Shown: one piece after another, positions 50,445 to 62,000 of the stretch
Numbering within the stretch: the first letter of the stretch is position 1
Layout of the letters: every line of letters begins with the position of its first letter
The notes under the pieces: generated by a model
What the model was told of the DNA's origin: nothing
Seen by the model: the letters and a program-made list of their open reading frames with translations, nothing else
Databases searched by the model: none
Assembly (NCBI RefSeq): GCF_900638025.1
Contig: NZ_LR134481.1
Span: 620,001-684,000, forward strand
DNA: 64,000 nt
From: Haemophilus parainfluenzae
GTDB taxonomy: Bacteria > Pseudomonadota > Gammaproteobacteria > Enterobacterales > Pasteurellaceae
Reading direction: 5' to 3'
Position numbers and translations under genes: made by a program

Positions 50445-52160
50445 ATGCGTACAAGTCAATATTTATTCTCAACATTAAAAGAAACCCCAGCTGAAGCGGC
50501 TATTGTGAGCCATCAATTAATGCTTCGTGCGGGGATGATTCGTCCTCTTGCTTCTGGTCTCTATAACTGGATGCCAACCGGCTGGCGTGTGCTTCGTAAA
50601 GTAGAAAAAATCATTCGTGAAGAAATGGATAAAAGTGGCGCACTGGAAATCCAAATGCCAGTAGTGCAACCAGCAGAATTATGGGAGGAATCAGGCCGTT
50701 GGGAACAATATGGCCCAGAATTACTACGTTTTGTGGATCGCGGAAACCGTAACTTTGTATTGGGTCCAACACATGAAGAAGTGATTACGGATTTAGTTCG
50801 TCGCGAAGTGTCATCATACAAACAACTTCCGATCAATTTATACCAAATTCAAACCAAATTCCGTGATGAAGTGCGTCCTCGTTTTGGTGTAATGCGTTCG
50901 CGTGAATTTATCATGAAAGATGCGTATTCTTTCCATGCGGATCATGCTAGCTTGCAACAAACTTATGATGTGATGTACCAAACTTATAGCAATATTTTCA
51001 ATCGCTTAGGTTTAGATTTCCGTGCAGTACAAGCGGATACCGGTTCTATCGGTGGTAGTGCATCACATGAATTCCAAGTGCTAGCAAACAGCGGTGAGGA
51101 TGATGTGATTTTCTCTACAGAATCGGATTACGCTGCAAACATCGAACTAGCGGAAGCGGTGGCAATTGGTGAGCGCGCCGCGCCAACGAAAGCGATGGAA
51201 TTAGTTGATACGCCAAATGCCAAAACAATTGCTGAGTTGGTGGAACAATTCAATTTGCCAATTGAGAAAACGGTCAAAACCTTAATTGTAAAAGGGGCAA
51301 ACGAAGAGCAACCGTTGGTGGCATTAGTCATTCGTGGTGACCATGAATTAAATGAAATTAAAGCAGAAAAATTACCTGAAGTGGCTTCACCATTTGAGTT
51401 TGCAGACGAAGCGGTTATCAAAGCCAAAATCGGTGCAGGTGTGGGTTCATTAGGCCCTGTTAATCTCAATATTCCTGTGATTATTGACCGTTCAGTGGCA
51501 TTAGTGTCTGATTTCAGTGCAGGTGCAAACATTGATGGTAAACATTACTTCAATATCAATTGGGAACGTGATGTAGCTTTACCAAAAGTGGCGGATATTC
51601 GTAACGTAGTTGAAGGTGATCCAAGCCCAGATGGTAAAGGTACCTTATTGATTAAACGTGGTATCGAAGTCGGCCACATTTTCCAATTAGGTAAAAAATA
51701 CTCCGAAGCGATGAATGCAACTGTTCAAGGTGAAGATGGTCGTCCAATGGTCGTCACCATGGGATGTTACGGTATTGGTGTAACGCGTGTGGTGGCTGCG
51801 GCGATTGAACAACATTTTGATGATCGCGGTATTGTGTGGCCAACAGATGAAATTGCACCATTCACTGTAGCCGTTGTGCCAATGAATATGCACAAATCTG
51901 AAAGCGTTCAAGAATATGCCGAAGAATTGTACCGCACTTTACAAGCACAAGGTGTAGAAGTGATCTTTGATGATCGTAAAGAACGCCCTGGTGTGATGTT
52001 TGCTGATATGGAACTTATCGGTGTGCCACACATGGTGGTGATTGGTGAGAAAAATCTTGTAAACGGTGAAATCGAATACAAAAATCGTCGCACCGGTGAA
52101 AAACAAATGATTGCAAAAGAGCAGTTGTTAGATTTTTTGAAAGGACAAATTAAAGCTTAA
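50445..52160 (+). CDS. proS: Prolyl-tRNA synthetase (class II)
   Basis: ProRS charges proline onto its tRNA. I chose ATG 50445 ([20 protein letters not shown]) after TAAGGTTAATTCA, giving 571 residues as in E. coli; the longer frame from 50367 runs through the preceding terminator. Class II motifs are visible: motif 1 [20 protein letters not shown], motif 2 [19 protein letters not shown], motif 3 [17 protein letters not shown]. The editing INS domain (about 225-410) includes the [20 protein letters not shown] segment, so it is the E. coli-like long form. Confidence 0.97.
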   Translation: MRTSQYLFSTLKETPAEAAIVSHQLMLRAGMIRPLASGLYNWMPTGWRVLRKVEKIIREEMDKSGALEIQMPVVQPAELWEESGRWEQYGPELLRFVDRGNRNFVLGPTHEEVITDLVRREVSSYKQLPINLYQIQTKFRDEVRPRFGVMRSREFIMKDAYSFHADHASLQQTYDVMYQTYSNIFNRLGLDFRAVQADTGSIGGSASHEFQVLANSGEDDVIFSTESDYAANIELAEAVAIGERAAPTKAMELVDTPNAKTIAELVEQFNLPIEKTVKTLIVKGANEEQPLVALVIRGDHELNEIKAEKLPEVASPFEFADEAVIKAKIGAGVGSLGPVNLNIPVIIDRSVALVSDFSAGANIDGKHYFNINWERDVALPKVADIRNVVEGDPSPDGKGTLLIKRGIEVGHIFQLGKKYSEAMNATVQGEDGRPMVVTMGCYGIGVTRVVAAAIEQHFDDRGIVWPTDEIAPFTVAVVPMNMHKSESVQEYAEELYRTLQAQGVEVIFDDRKERPGVMFADMELIGVPHMVVIGEKNLVNGEIEYKNRRTGEKQMIAKEQLLDFLKGQIKA

Positions 52161-52177
52161 TTAAGTCTTTGATGATG

Positions 52178-52220
52178 AAAAAAAGGAGATTGAGACATCC
52201 ACTTCAATCTCCTTTTTTAT
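52178..52220. terminator. Bidirectional terminator between proS and deoC
   Basis: AAAAGGAGATTGA (52181-52193) pairs with TCAATCTCCTTTT (52204-52216), with T-tracts on both sides. Confidence 0.88.
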
Positions 52221-52226
52221 TATCGA

Positions 52227-52901
52227 TTAGTAATTGTTTGAGGTATTACCAGAAACACCCGTTACAATCGCAATGCCTGCGCTTGCGCCAATTCGAGTAG
52301 CGCCTGCTTCAATCATCGCTAGGGCGGTTTGAGTATTACGAATACCGCCAGAGGCTTTCACGCCAATGTTGCCTACCGTTTTCTTCATTAATGCCACATC
52401 TTCTACGGTTGCCCCGCCTTTATTGAAACCCGTTGAAGTTTTAACGAATGCCACACTCAATGCTTTACAGATTTCACAAGCTTTTACGATTTCTTCTTTG
52501 GTGAGTAAGCACGTTTCTAAAATCACTTTAAGTGGCACGCCATGACAAGCGGTTAATACAGCTTGAATATCGTCTTTTACAGCATCCCATTTATTTGATT
52601 TAATCAAACCGATATTAATTACCATATCGATTTCACCCGCACCCGCTTTGATGGCTTCTTGGGTTTCAAACGCTTTGACAGAGGATAAGTTGGCACCAAG
52701 TGGAAAACCGACTACCGTACAAATTTTAACGTTTGAGCCAGCAAGTTTTTCTTTGGCTAAAGGAATATAACCTGAATTAATGCAGACGGAATAAAAGCCG
52801 TATTGAATGGCTTCATCACAGAGTTTAAGAATATCCTGTTCTGTTTTTTCTGCAGTAAGGGCAGTGTGATCAATATATTGTGCTAATTGTTTACTATTCA
52901 T
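52227..52901 (-). CDS. deoC: Deoxyribose-phosphate aldolase
   Basis: DeoC cleaves 2-deoxyribose 5-phosphate to glyceraldehyde 3-phosphate and acetaldehyde in nucleoside catabolism. It is the 224-residue short (B. subtilis-like) form: [20 protein letters not shown] in the N-terminal half, the Schiff-base lysine in [16 protein letters not shown] (about residue 154) and [20 protein letters not shown] with the second active-site lysine. It is followed on the same strand by deoR upstream. Confidence 0.95.
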   Translation of the reverse strand: MNSKQLAQYIDHTALTAEKTEQDILKLCDEAIQYGFYSVCINSGYIPLAKEKLAGSNVKICTVVGFPLGANLSSVKAFETQEAIKAGAGEIDMVINIGLIKSNKWDAVKDDIQAVLTACHGVPLKVILETCLLTKEEIVKACEICKALSVAFVKTSTGFNKGGATVEDVALMKKTVGNIGVKASGGIRNTQTALAMIEAGATRIGASAGIAIVTGVSGNTSNNY

Positions 52902-52940
52902 CTTTTTTCTCCTGATTTAATTATGTCTCATTAAGGACAA

Positions 52941-53681
52941 TTATTTTTTCGCATAAAAATTTTTAGGTAATTCTTTATCACATATCAGTAAATCGAATTG
53001 GTTTAAATCACCAATATATGCTTTTTTTACTTGATTTATTTTTGTATGGTCAAAAACTAATATATTTTTTCTACTTTTTTTCATTGCTATTTTTTTTACT
53101 TTTGCTTCATCATAATTAAAACAACTGACACCAAATTCGTTGCTGACGCCAGCGGCCGAAATAAAAGCTTTTGTCGTGAGTATTGATTCGACTTCTGAAT
53201 TATTGACGGGTGTAAAAAATGAATTATGGTTAGAGTAAATTCCCCCCGCTAATATTACCTCACAATGGCTTTTCTCTTTTAATATAGTAAAGGTATTGAG
53301 CGAGCAACAAAGTGCGGTGAATTTTATCTCTGAACTAATTTGTGATGCAATAAATGGAATAGAGGAACCGCAATCAAAGAAAATAATATCACCGTTTTCA
53401 ACAAGATCCGCAGCCAGTTTACCAGCCACCATTTTTTCTTTCAGGTTTTTCGTTTCTTGTTCAAAAATTAAGTAATTCGTTTCATGATAATTTTTAGGAT
53501 CTCTCACGATGTGGCCGCCCAGTAAAACTAAAGGACATCCTTCTGTATTTAAGTCTCTTCTTAAGGTCATTTCGGATACATTTAATATATTTGCCGCATC
53601 TTTTAATTTTATCGAACTCATTGTCGTTAATATGAATTCGAGGCTTTTTAGTCGAGTATTGCTTTTTCTATCCATCATCAT
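52941..53681 (-). CDS. deoR: DeoR-family transcriptional regulator
   Basis: This is a 246-residue DeoR-type repressor. The helix-turn-helix is at about residues 24-45 (LKDAANILNVSEMTLRRDLN). The effector domain has NGDIIFFDCGSSIPFIASQI and LAGGIYSNHNSFF. It stands directly upstream of deoC (39 bases, same strand), so its natural ligand is likely deoxyribose 5-phosphate. Three start Met codons are in tandem (MMMD); 53681 is the first. A USS core lies at 53310-53318. The name deoR rests on this context and is not certain. Confidence 0.8.
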   Translation of the reverse strand: MMMDRKSNTRLKSLEFILTTMSSIKLKDAANILNVSEMTLRRDLNTEGCPLVLLGGHIVRDPKNYHETNYLIFEQETKNLKEKMVAGKLAADLVENGDIIFFDCGSSIPFIASQISSEIKFTALCCSLNTFTILKEKSHCEVILAGGIYSNHNSFFTPVNNSEVESILTTKAFISAAGVSNEFGVSCFNYDEAKVKKIAMKKSRKNILVFDHTKINQVKKAYIGDLNQFDLLICDKELPKNFYAKK

Positions 53682-53736
53682 GTAGAACTTCTTATTTTCT
53701 TCCTGGTTATCATATCACAAAAATTTTTTCTAGAAC

Positions 53737-53752
53737 TGTGATCTTTGTCACT
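53737..53752. promoter_or_regulatory. Probable CRP site in the deoR/ribokinase divergent region
   Basis: TGTGATCTTTGTCACT matches TGTGA-N6-TCACA except for the last base. It could serve deoR-deoC or the divergent, now truncated, ribokinase gene. Confidence 0.6.
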
Positions 53753-53827
53753 TTTTTAACATTTTTTGAGTATTATACTATTGTTTAAATAAAATGTTAC
53801 TTTATTAACAGCTAGAATGGAGGTCGT

Positions 53828-54085
53828 ATGGATATTGCAGTTATTGGTTCAAATATGGTTGATCTGATTACATATATAGATCGGATGCCTAAGTTGGGTG
53901 AGACACTTGAAGCTCCTAGCTTCAAGATAGGATGTGGAGGTAAGGGTGCTAATCAAGCAGTAGCTGCTGCTAAGTTAGGATCGAATGTGATGATGTTAAC
54001 AAAAGTTGGAGATGATTTGTTCGCTGATAACACATTAAAAAACTTTCAACGATATTCCAACATTCGAGCACAGAATTTGCAGTAA
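53828..54085 (+). pseudogene. Truncated ribokinase-type (PfkB family) gene
   Basis: The first about 78 codons are a convincing PfkB-family N-terminus: MDIAVIGSNMVDLITYIDRM, the sugar-binding GCGGKGANQAVAAAKLGSNV and KVGDDLFADNTLKNFQRY. Ribokinases have about 305 residues, so about three quarters are missing; there is no ATP-site GDTF motif. The frame then continues for a few unrelated codons (SNIRAQNLQ) and stops. The gene has a strong GGAGG ribosome site. The break lies near 54065, just upstream of the two-partner secretion locus. Confidence 0.82.
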
Positions 54086-54278
54086 TCACGGCATCCCGAT
54101 TTCTTCATGTTACTTTCATACATAAGTAACTCAGCAATGGGTTGCTTTATTTTTTAATTTAATGTTTAAAATAAATAAGATTATTTAATTGAAGCATTTT
54201 AAATTCAGCGAGTATTTGATAATAAATTATAAATAGCATAAAATTAATCATATAAATTTTGTCATCTTAAGTACAAAT
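54086..54278. other. AT-rich junction between the ribokinase remnant and the two-partner locus
   Basis: It holds a GTTACTT/AAGTAAC hairpin (54109-54130) and a terminator-like AGCAA/TTGCT stem (54133-54146). On the minus strand a 25-codon ORF (54046-54123; MYESNMKKSGCRDYCKFCAR) with a Cys-rich tail may be a fragment of a lost gene. No insertion sequence ends were seen. The last 130 bases before the tpsB start are very AT-rich with no clear promoter. Confidence 0.4.
54131..54155 (+). terminator. Terminator-like hairpin after the ribokinase remnant
   Basis: AGCAA (54133-54137) pairs with TTGCT (54142-54146) around TGGG and is followed by TTATTTTTTAATTT. Confidence 0.6.
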
Positions 54279-56033
54279 ATGAAAGTAGTTCATCAGTATA
54301 TTTATTCGGTAATGATATTTGCCTGCCTTCCTAATTCTCTTTTTGCTAATCAAACTGCAAACTTCTCTCGCTTAAATCAAATCGATGCAACGCAACAACA
54401 ACGACAGCAACACATTCAACAAGCACAAGATAAAATATTGCAATCTCAATCTGATGTACGTTTAGATACCACCAATAATGAAAGATTGACATTATCAAAC
54501 CACGAAATCCCCTGTTACTCGGTCCATCGTATTAGTCTCGTCGATTACTCCACAACGCCTACTTCCTCTGAAAGCCAATTCCAATGGGCGTTTGATAAAG
54601 CAGCTCATGATTTAAACTTAATCTTACCACACTGTTTTGGCGGTGAAGGTTTAGGTATTTTAATGAAGCAAATTCAAAATCGTATCATTGAAAAAGGTTA
54701 TGTTACGACAAGAGTGGTGACCCAAGAGCAAGATTTGCGTTCAGGGACGTTAACACTCACGGTGATTCCAGGTAAGGTGGGGAATACATTAGTTTCCGAC
54801 AGTGGCAATGTCCCCCGCTTCACACGTTTGCATGCGTTAACAGGACTTACCTTTTCGAAAGGCGATGTTTTAAATGTGAGGGAGATTGAACAATCCCTTG
54901 AAAATCTCAAGCGTGTTCCGACCGCCGAAGCCAATATTGAGATATTACCAAGTGAAACGGATGTCGGTGTCAGCGATATTAAAATCAGCTACCAACAAGC
55001 ATTCCCTTTCCGTATTAATCTTGGTTTAGATGATTCAGGCTCTACTTCAACAGGTAAATACCAAGCTTCAGGTACACTCTCTTTAGATAATCTGTTTTCA
55101 GCCAATGACCTGTTTTATACCAGCTTCACCCACAGTTTAAAAAGTAGCGATGACGAAGCCGGAAAGCGTGCGACAAAAAATCTCACATTTTACTATTCTA
55201 TCCCGTTTGGTTATTGGACACTTTCTGCTTTACAAACCTATAACCGTTACTATCAAGAAGTCTTCGGTGCTTTTAATAATAACTACCTGTATGCTGGTAA
55301 AAGTAATACCACTAAGGCAACACTTTCTTATTTACTTTACCGTGACAGCAAACGTAAAACTTCGATTTCAGGCTCGTTTTGGTCTCGCCAATCGCAAAAT
55401 TATATTGACGGTGCAGAAATTGAGGTACAAAAACGTCGTATGGCAGGATGGGAAGCAGGCATTTCTCATAAAGAATATATCGGTGATGCAACCCTTGAGC
55501 TATCGGCAAATTATAAGCGAGGCACTGGTGCAAGAGGCTCGATTGAAGCACCTGAAGAGCTTTGGGGGGAAGGTACATCTCGCCCTAAAATAATGACTGC
55601 CTCCATTGAGCTAACCAAGCCATTTATGTTAGGTGAACAACCGTGGCAATATCAAAGTAGTTGGAATGCTCAATGGAATAAAACCCCTCTGATTGCCCAA
55701 GACCGTTTTAGTATTGGTGGGCGTTATACGGTGCGTGGTTTTGATGGCGAGTTAACTTTGTCCGGTGAGCGAGGTTGGTTATGGCGTAACGAGTTAGCTT
55801 GGAATGTGAATCAGAAAGGGCATCAGCTTTATCTTGCCCTAGATGGTGGACGGGTGATGGGTTGGTCAACCGAATCACAGCTTGGACATCATTTAATGGG
55901 TGCTGCGCTAGGCTTAAAAGGTGGCTTCGGTGGATTTTATTATGATGTTTTTGTTGGCAGACCTATCCGTAAGCCTGAGGGCTTTAGAACCTCTGATGCG
56001 GTAGCAGGTTTTAATATTGGATACAGTTTTTAA
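54279..56033 (+). CDS. Two-partner secretion outer-membrane transporter (TpsB/CdiB/ShlB type)
   Basis: This Omp85-superfamily transporter exports the downstream exoprotein. It has 584 residues with signal peptide MKVVHQYIYSVMIFACLPNS, then a Gln-rich alpha segment (QATAQQQRQQHIQQ-type, about residues 30-60) equivalent to the plug helix. Two POTRA domains follow (about 75-235; GEGLGILMKQIQNRIIEKGY, DVLNVREIEQSLENLKRVPT). A 16-strand barrel completes it, with the conserved DRFSIGGRYTVRGFDGELTL and the VRG motif. TpsA begins 45 bases downstream. Confidence 0.92.
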   Translation: MKVVHQYIYSVMIFACLPNSLFANQTANFSRLNQIDATQQQRQQHIQQAQDKILQSQSDVRLDTTNNERLTLSNHEIPCYSVHRISLVDYSTTPTSSESQFQWAFDKAAHDLNLILPHCFGGEGLGILMKQIQNRIIEKGYVTTRVVTQEQDLRSGTLTLTVIPGKVGNTLVSDSGNVPRFTRLHALTGLTFSKGDVLNVREIEQSLENLKRVPTAEANIEILPSETDVGVSDIKISYQQAFPFRINLGLDDSGSTSTGKYQASGTLSLDNLFSANDLFYTSFTHSLKSSDDEAGKRATKNLTFYYSIPFGYWTLSALQTYNRYYQEVFGAFNNNYLYAGKSNTTKATLSYLLYRDSKRKTSISGSFWSRQSQNYIDGAEIEVQKRRMAGWEAGISHKEYIGDATLELSANYKRGTGARGSIEAPEELWGEGTSRPKIMTASIELTKPFMLGEQPWQYQSSWNAQWNKTPLIAQDRFSIGGRYTVRGFDGELTLSGERGWLWRNELAWNVNQKGHQLYLALDGGRVMGWSTESQLGHHLMGAALGLKGGFGGFYYDVFVGRPIRKPEGFRTSDAVAGFNIGYSF

Positions 56034-56077
56034 TGGCTGATTGTCTTTCATTGGTTATTGATGTTTCGGAGTGAAAA

Positions 56078-59000
56078 ATGAATAAAAAATGTTTCTGTGT
56101 AATTTTTAGTAAAACCCTTCAACGCCTTGTGGTGACGTCTGAATTAGCAAAATCAGAAGGTAAATCTACGGAGTCGTCCGCTTTTGGCTTATCGCACATT
56201 TTTGCCCAAATCCGACCGCTTACCTTTAGCCTTTATTGTGCATTAGGCTTTGTAGCATTCTCTAATTCGGCATTAGCCAATCTGATTATTCAAGCCGATA
56301 AATCCGCCCCAAAAAATCAACAACCGATAGTACTACAAACAGCGAACGGTTTACCGCAAGTCAATATTCAAACCCCGAACGACAAAGGGCTTTCACATAA
56401 TAAATATGCCAAATTTGATGTTGATACCAAGGGGGCGATTTTGAACAACAGCCGCACCAATGTGCAAACACAGCAAGGCGGTTTGATTACGGGCAATCCT
56501 TATTTGGCGAGAGGGGAAGCTAAGGTCATTTTAAATGAAGTCAATTCCTCCGACCCCTCAGTGTTAAAAGGCTATGTGGAAGTAGCAGGCAAAAAGGCGG
56601 ATGTGATTATTGCCAATCCGTCTGGTATTCATTGCGAAGGGTGTGGGATTATCAACTCTAACCGTGCAACGCTCACAACCGGTAAACCACAGATTAAAAA
56701 CGGCAACTTAGAAAGCTTTGTGGTGGAAAAGGGTAAGGTCAAAGTATCGGGCAAGGGGTTGGATAACAGCCGAGTAGATTACACCGAGATTATTGCTCGA
56801 GAAACGCAAGTCAATGCCGGTCTTTGGTCTAAAAAAGAAGCTAAAGTGATTACCGGTAAGAATACGGTCAAGCAGTTGGAAACTTCGGCAGATTTACAAA
56901 TTATTCACAACAATCAACCGCTTGCGGATGAACCACGCCCACAGGTGGCGGTGGATGTTGGCGAGTTGGGCGGCATGTACTCGGGCAAAATTCATCTTAT
57001 CGGCACGGAAACAGGCGTGGGCGTGCACAATGCCGGACATATTGGGGCGAGTGCGGAAACCCTCAAAATTGACAGCGAAGGTCGCATTGTCAATACCGGA
57101 ACTTTAAACGCCAACCACGCCGTTCAACTAGCAGGCACAAAAGGCATTGAAAACCGAGGTAAAATCGAAAACCGCCAAGGCGACATGACCTTTAACACGG
57201 CAGCCGATATTCAACAAGATGGTTCTGTAGTCGCACGTGGCGGTCATATTCATCAAACGGCAAACCAAGCCATTCACCAGCAAGGTGAAACAGTGGCGAA
57301 AGGTCATATCACCTATAAGGCACCAAGTGTTACCGCTTCAACGTCATCACTGATTGCCTCAGGTGTTGAAGTCAAAGATAGCGAACAAGGTGAAGTTCGC
57401 ACACTTGGAAATCAATCGGCTCAAGGTAAGTCGATTACTGTTATCACCACAGGGAAAACCTCATTACAAGGTAAAAATGTGGCTTCGGGCAATATCAATG
57501 TCAGCAGTTCGGAAGCCGATTTAGACAACAGCCACACTTCTGCGCATGCAGTCAATATCAATGCATCTCAAGGTAAAATTCAAGCTAACAATGCAATCTT
57601 GATTGCCAATGCCGAGTTAGCCTTAATCGCGCCAACCTCGCTTGAAACTCAACATAGTGATGTAAAAGCAGAAAAAATCACGACGAAACAACGTTCATTG
57701 AATACAAAAGGAGCTACTTGGGAACAAACGGGCACAGGCGAATTAAAACTGGATGTTGCAGATACATTACACAATAGCGGCGGTACCTTTAAAACTCAAG
57801 GGGATTTAACCGTTAATGCCCAAGGCGTGAATAACCAACAAGGGCGTTTGATTGCGAAAGACAAACTGACGATCAATACCGAGCGTGGTAAATTAGATTC
57901 GACACAAGGCTTATTGGTGGCAGAGCAAGATATTGCTATCAATTCGGGTGAATTGATTAATGATGGCGGCTTAATTCAATCTAATCAAAATGTTGCTATT
58001 AATACCCAAGGACAATCTCTATCTAATAAACAGACCTTAACGGATGCCCAAGATAAGGGTATTGTTGCACTTGGAGAAGTGAATATTCAGGCAGGAAATG
58101 TAGTCAACCGACAAGGGCGGATCGTCAGTGTAGGCAAACAGATTATTAATGTTGCCAATGTCGATAATCAGCAAGGTTTGGTTTACACGCAGGACAATTC
58201 AACTTTAAATGCGAAAAATCTTTCTAATGATGAAGGTAGTATTCGTGCTGTTAAACAGGCTGATATCACATTATCTGATAATTTAAATCAGCAAAATGGT
58301 GCCATTAAAGCTCAGACATTAAATTTGACTGCAAATACACTGAATTCACTCACAAAAAGTGTCATTTCGGCGGATGATCTTAATATCATCACGTCAAATG
58401 AATTAAGCAATAAAGATAGCCATATTATTGCGAAGTTAAATGGTGATATTCAAACCGGCAGTACATTAAACAATAAGAATGGAACGATTGGCAGTCAGGA
58501 GCGTTCTTTCATTATCAATACGCATCAGCATCGTTTAGAAAACGAACAGGGAAATATTATTGCTGCTCAAAATATTGATATTAACAGCGGGGAAATCAAC
58601 AACAATCAAGGATTAATCTCAGCAAATGAGATTGCTATTAATAGCAATAATCAGTCAATTAATAATCAAAAAACCGTATTGAAAAAGCAAGGTAGTAAAG
58701 GGATTATTGCACAACATTCATTAACTCTGCATTCAAATTCTTTGAATAACAATAATGGGAATATTCTTTCACGCAATAATGTCACCGTAAATACGGCATC
58801 TCTCATTAATCATCAAGGTGAAATACGTACACAATCACAGCTTGATTTGCATACTAATACTCTCGAACAGAACAACGGTTTAATCACTGCAAATACTGTT
58901 AATTTGGTTGCTGATGCTATTAAATCAAATAAACAAAGCGAAATAAGCGGCAATCAAGTCAATGTGACTGCACAAACGCTGGATAATCAAGAGAGCAAAC

Positions 59001-62000
59001 TGATTGCACGCCAACTAGCACATGTTGATGTAAAACAAGGTATTCAAAATCAAAATGGCATCCTTGCCAGCCTTGGTGAAAAGCTCACGATTAATAGCAA
59101 TCAATCCGATATAAATAATACGGGCGGCATGGTTTTAGCGCAAAACGGCACACTGAAATTAAATACGAATATGCTTAATAATAAACAGGGGAGTATTCGT
59201 GCCAAAATAGCAGAAATTTTTGCGCAAAAAACCTTAGATAATCGCAATACTCTTGCAGATAGCCAGCAAGGTATCATTGCCACTGATTTGAGTTTAAAAG
59301 CGAAGCAACTTGATAATCAAGTCGGACGTATTACAGCGTTAAACAGCACCGCACTTCAAGCTTCTGATATTCAAAATCAGTCAGGTGAAATTTTAATGGT
59401 AAATGATGGTTCGCTGAATGCAGATAAAATCAATAATCAAGCCGGCCAAATTGCCTCTCTGTCTGCCAATTTAAATATTACGACACAAACAGCATTAAAT
59501 AATCAACAAGGTACGATCAAGGCAGAAAATATGCTTACCTTGATGACCAAAGGATTAGAAAATCAACAAGGCAAGGTGGTTTCATCCAATCAATTACTGC
59601 TCAAAACAGATCAACAACAGATTGATAACCAACAAGGCACCTTATTCGCCAAGAATAAGGCCGATATTCACTCGGGGAATATTAATAACCTAAACGGTCT
59701 CATTCGAGCAGACGATTCACTCTTAATTGAGGCTTACCAAAATGTCATTGATAACCGATATACCCAAGATGCTTTAAAGGGAATTGTTGGATTGCGTAGC
59801 ATGGTTTTACAAGGTGTCACTACGCTATTTAATCAGCAAGGTAAACTCTATGGTGGAAATACGCTTAATATCACGACAGCAGAAGACATACAAAACCAGC
59901 AAGGAATTTTTCAAAGTCAGGGAGATTTAACACTCTCTACACAGTCAGTAAATAATCAAGAGGGTAAGATTTCTTCTCATGTAGCCAATATTACAGCGAA
60001 AACAATCAATAACCGCGCAAAATCTGAGCAAGGTTCGTTAATTTATGCAGATAAATTAACCCTCAATACCGAGCAGCTTGATAACCAAGGCACAAAAGCA
60101 AAAGATAAATCACCGGCACAAGGTATTCAAGGTCAAGATATTGTCATCCAAACGTCAACATTAAATAACCAACAAGGTGGCATTTATAGTGCGAATAATG
60201 TCTCTATTACCTCAAATAATCATTTGAATAATAGCGAAGGAGAATTGTTGGCGGTGAACACCGTGGATGTCTTAAACGGTAACAATTTAATGGTAAATAA
60301 TGAGAAAGGGCTTATTCAAGGTAATAAAACCGTTAATTTAAATGCAACAGGTTTGGCATCTGAAGGCAATATTAAAACAAAGGGCGATCTGAATATCGCA
60401 TTAAAAGAGAGTTTTATCTTAAATAATGCTTTTGAAGCAAATAATCTAACGTTTAAAACGGAAGGTAACTTCACGAATAATACTGAGCAGAGAGTTGCCA
60501 ATAAAATGACGATTTCGGCAAATCATATTGAGAATCGTGCCAATGCAGAGCTTTCATCAAATGAGACAACGCTGAATTCAACGAACTTAATAAACCGAGG
60601 GTTGATTGATGGCGTTAACACCGTTATCAAGAGCTCAGCCGTAACAAATATCGGCACAGGACGAATTTACGGTGATCATTTAGCAATTAATGCTGCAACA
60701 GTCGAAAACTTGGCCGAAACCGTCAATGGAGAGACGAAAGCGGCTACGATTGCGGCAAGAGAGCGCCTAGATTTTGGGGTAAATACGTTAATTAATCAAG
60801 ATGGTGCTTTAATTCTCTCCTTAGGTAATACCGTGATAGGTAATACATTAGATAAAAATAATCATGCTGTTGGAAAGGCGAATTTAATTCAAAATGATAG
60901 TGCAACAATTGAATTGTTAGGCAATGCAGTGGTTAATGCCCAAAATGTGATTAACCGAGATACTAAAATCAAAACTCGAATCAGAGAAGAAAAAGAAACG
61001 TTTGATTTATATGGTAAAGAAAATGCTACTACTGAGAAAGTTTCTGAATGGTATCGAGTTGGTGTAGATGGAGAAATGGATCATGCAAACGGGAAACGTA
61101 AAAAAAGTGCAACCTTTACGTTTTATGATAGAGACAAAGGGAGCATTTCTTCGCATAAAGGGGATTATTGGCAACGTCGAGAGTTTACCCAAACACGCTA
61201 TATCCCGGAAATTTATGATGAATCTCCTGCTAAATTCCTTGTGGGCGGAAACTTACACCTTAATAGCGAAAATACACTCAATCAATATAGCCAACTTTTA
61301 ATTGGAGAAAGATTATATTTTAATGAACAAAATATTTCACAATCAGATGAAAACATTGATTCAAACAATGGAAAACTCGTGAATGAGGATTTCACCGCAA
61401 TACAGAGTGTAGATGAGCAAGGTTATTTTTATCGTTATAAGCAGGATAGACGGAGATCAGGAAAAGGAAGAAGACATAAAAATTTCTTAGATAGAAAGAT
61501 ACTAAATGTGATTAATGAACAATCTTCAAAAGAGCTGCATTTTAATCTTGTACTCAACACGATCGGCACCCCAATCACATCCAGTACCACTGTGGATGAG
61601 AAAACCAAAGTAAAAGATATTCAGTTAGATACAGTCTCTGTTATGTCAAATAGTGCGGAGAGTCCAAATGGGATTTCTATTGAACGATCACCATTAAATC
61701 CGTCTATCGGCAAGCATACCGAAATGACACTGACACCGACCATAAATAACCATAATGTGATTAGTTCTGGGCAGGTCATCGCTAAATTACAGACCGCCGT
61801 TGAAAAAGTTGATCCTCAAGACTTATCTAGCATGACCATGCCAATGGTAAAAACCCATTTGACAGAAGTGCGTTTACCACAGTCCAGCCTGTATAAAATC
61901 AATCCGGATGCTCCGAACGGCTATCTGGTGGAAACTGATCCAAAATTTACTGATCGTAAACGCTGGCTCAGTTCCGACTACATGTTTGAACAGCTTCGTT

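Noticed and set aside
54086..54278. Insertion sequence at the left edge of the TPS locus
   Set aside because: No terminal inverted repeats, target duplication or transposase reading frame were visible; only short hairpins.
55150..55593. 147-codon ORF overlapping the transporter in another frame
   Set aside because: It is an out-of-frame shadow of the barrel-coding region; the transporter frame covers it with clear family motifs.
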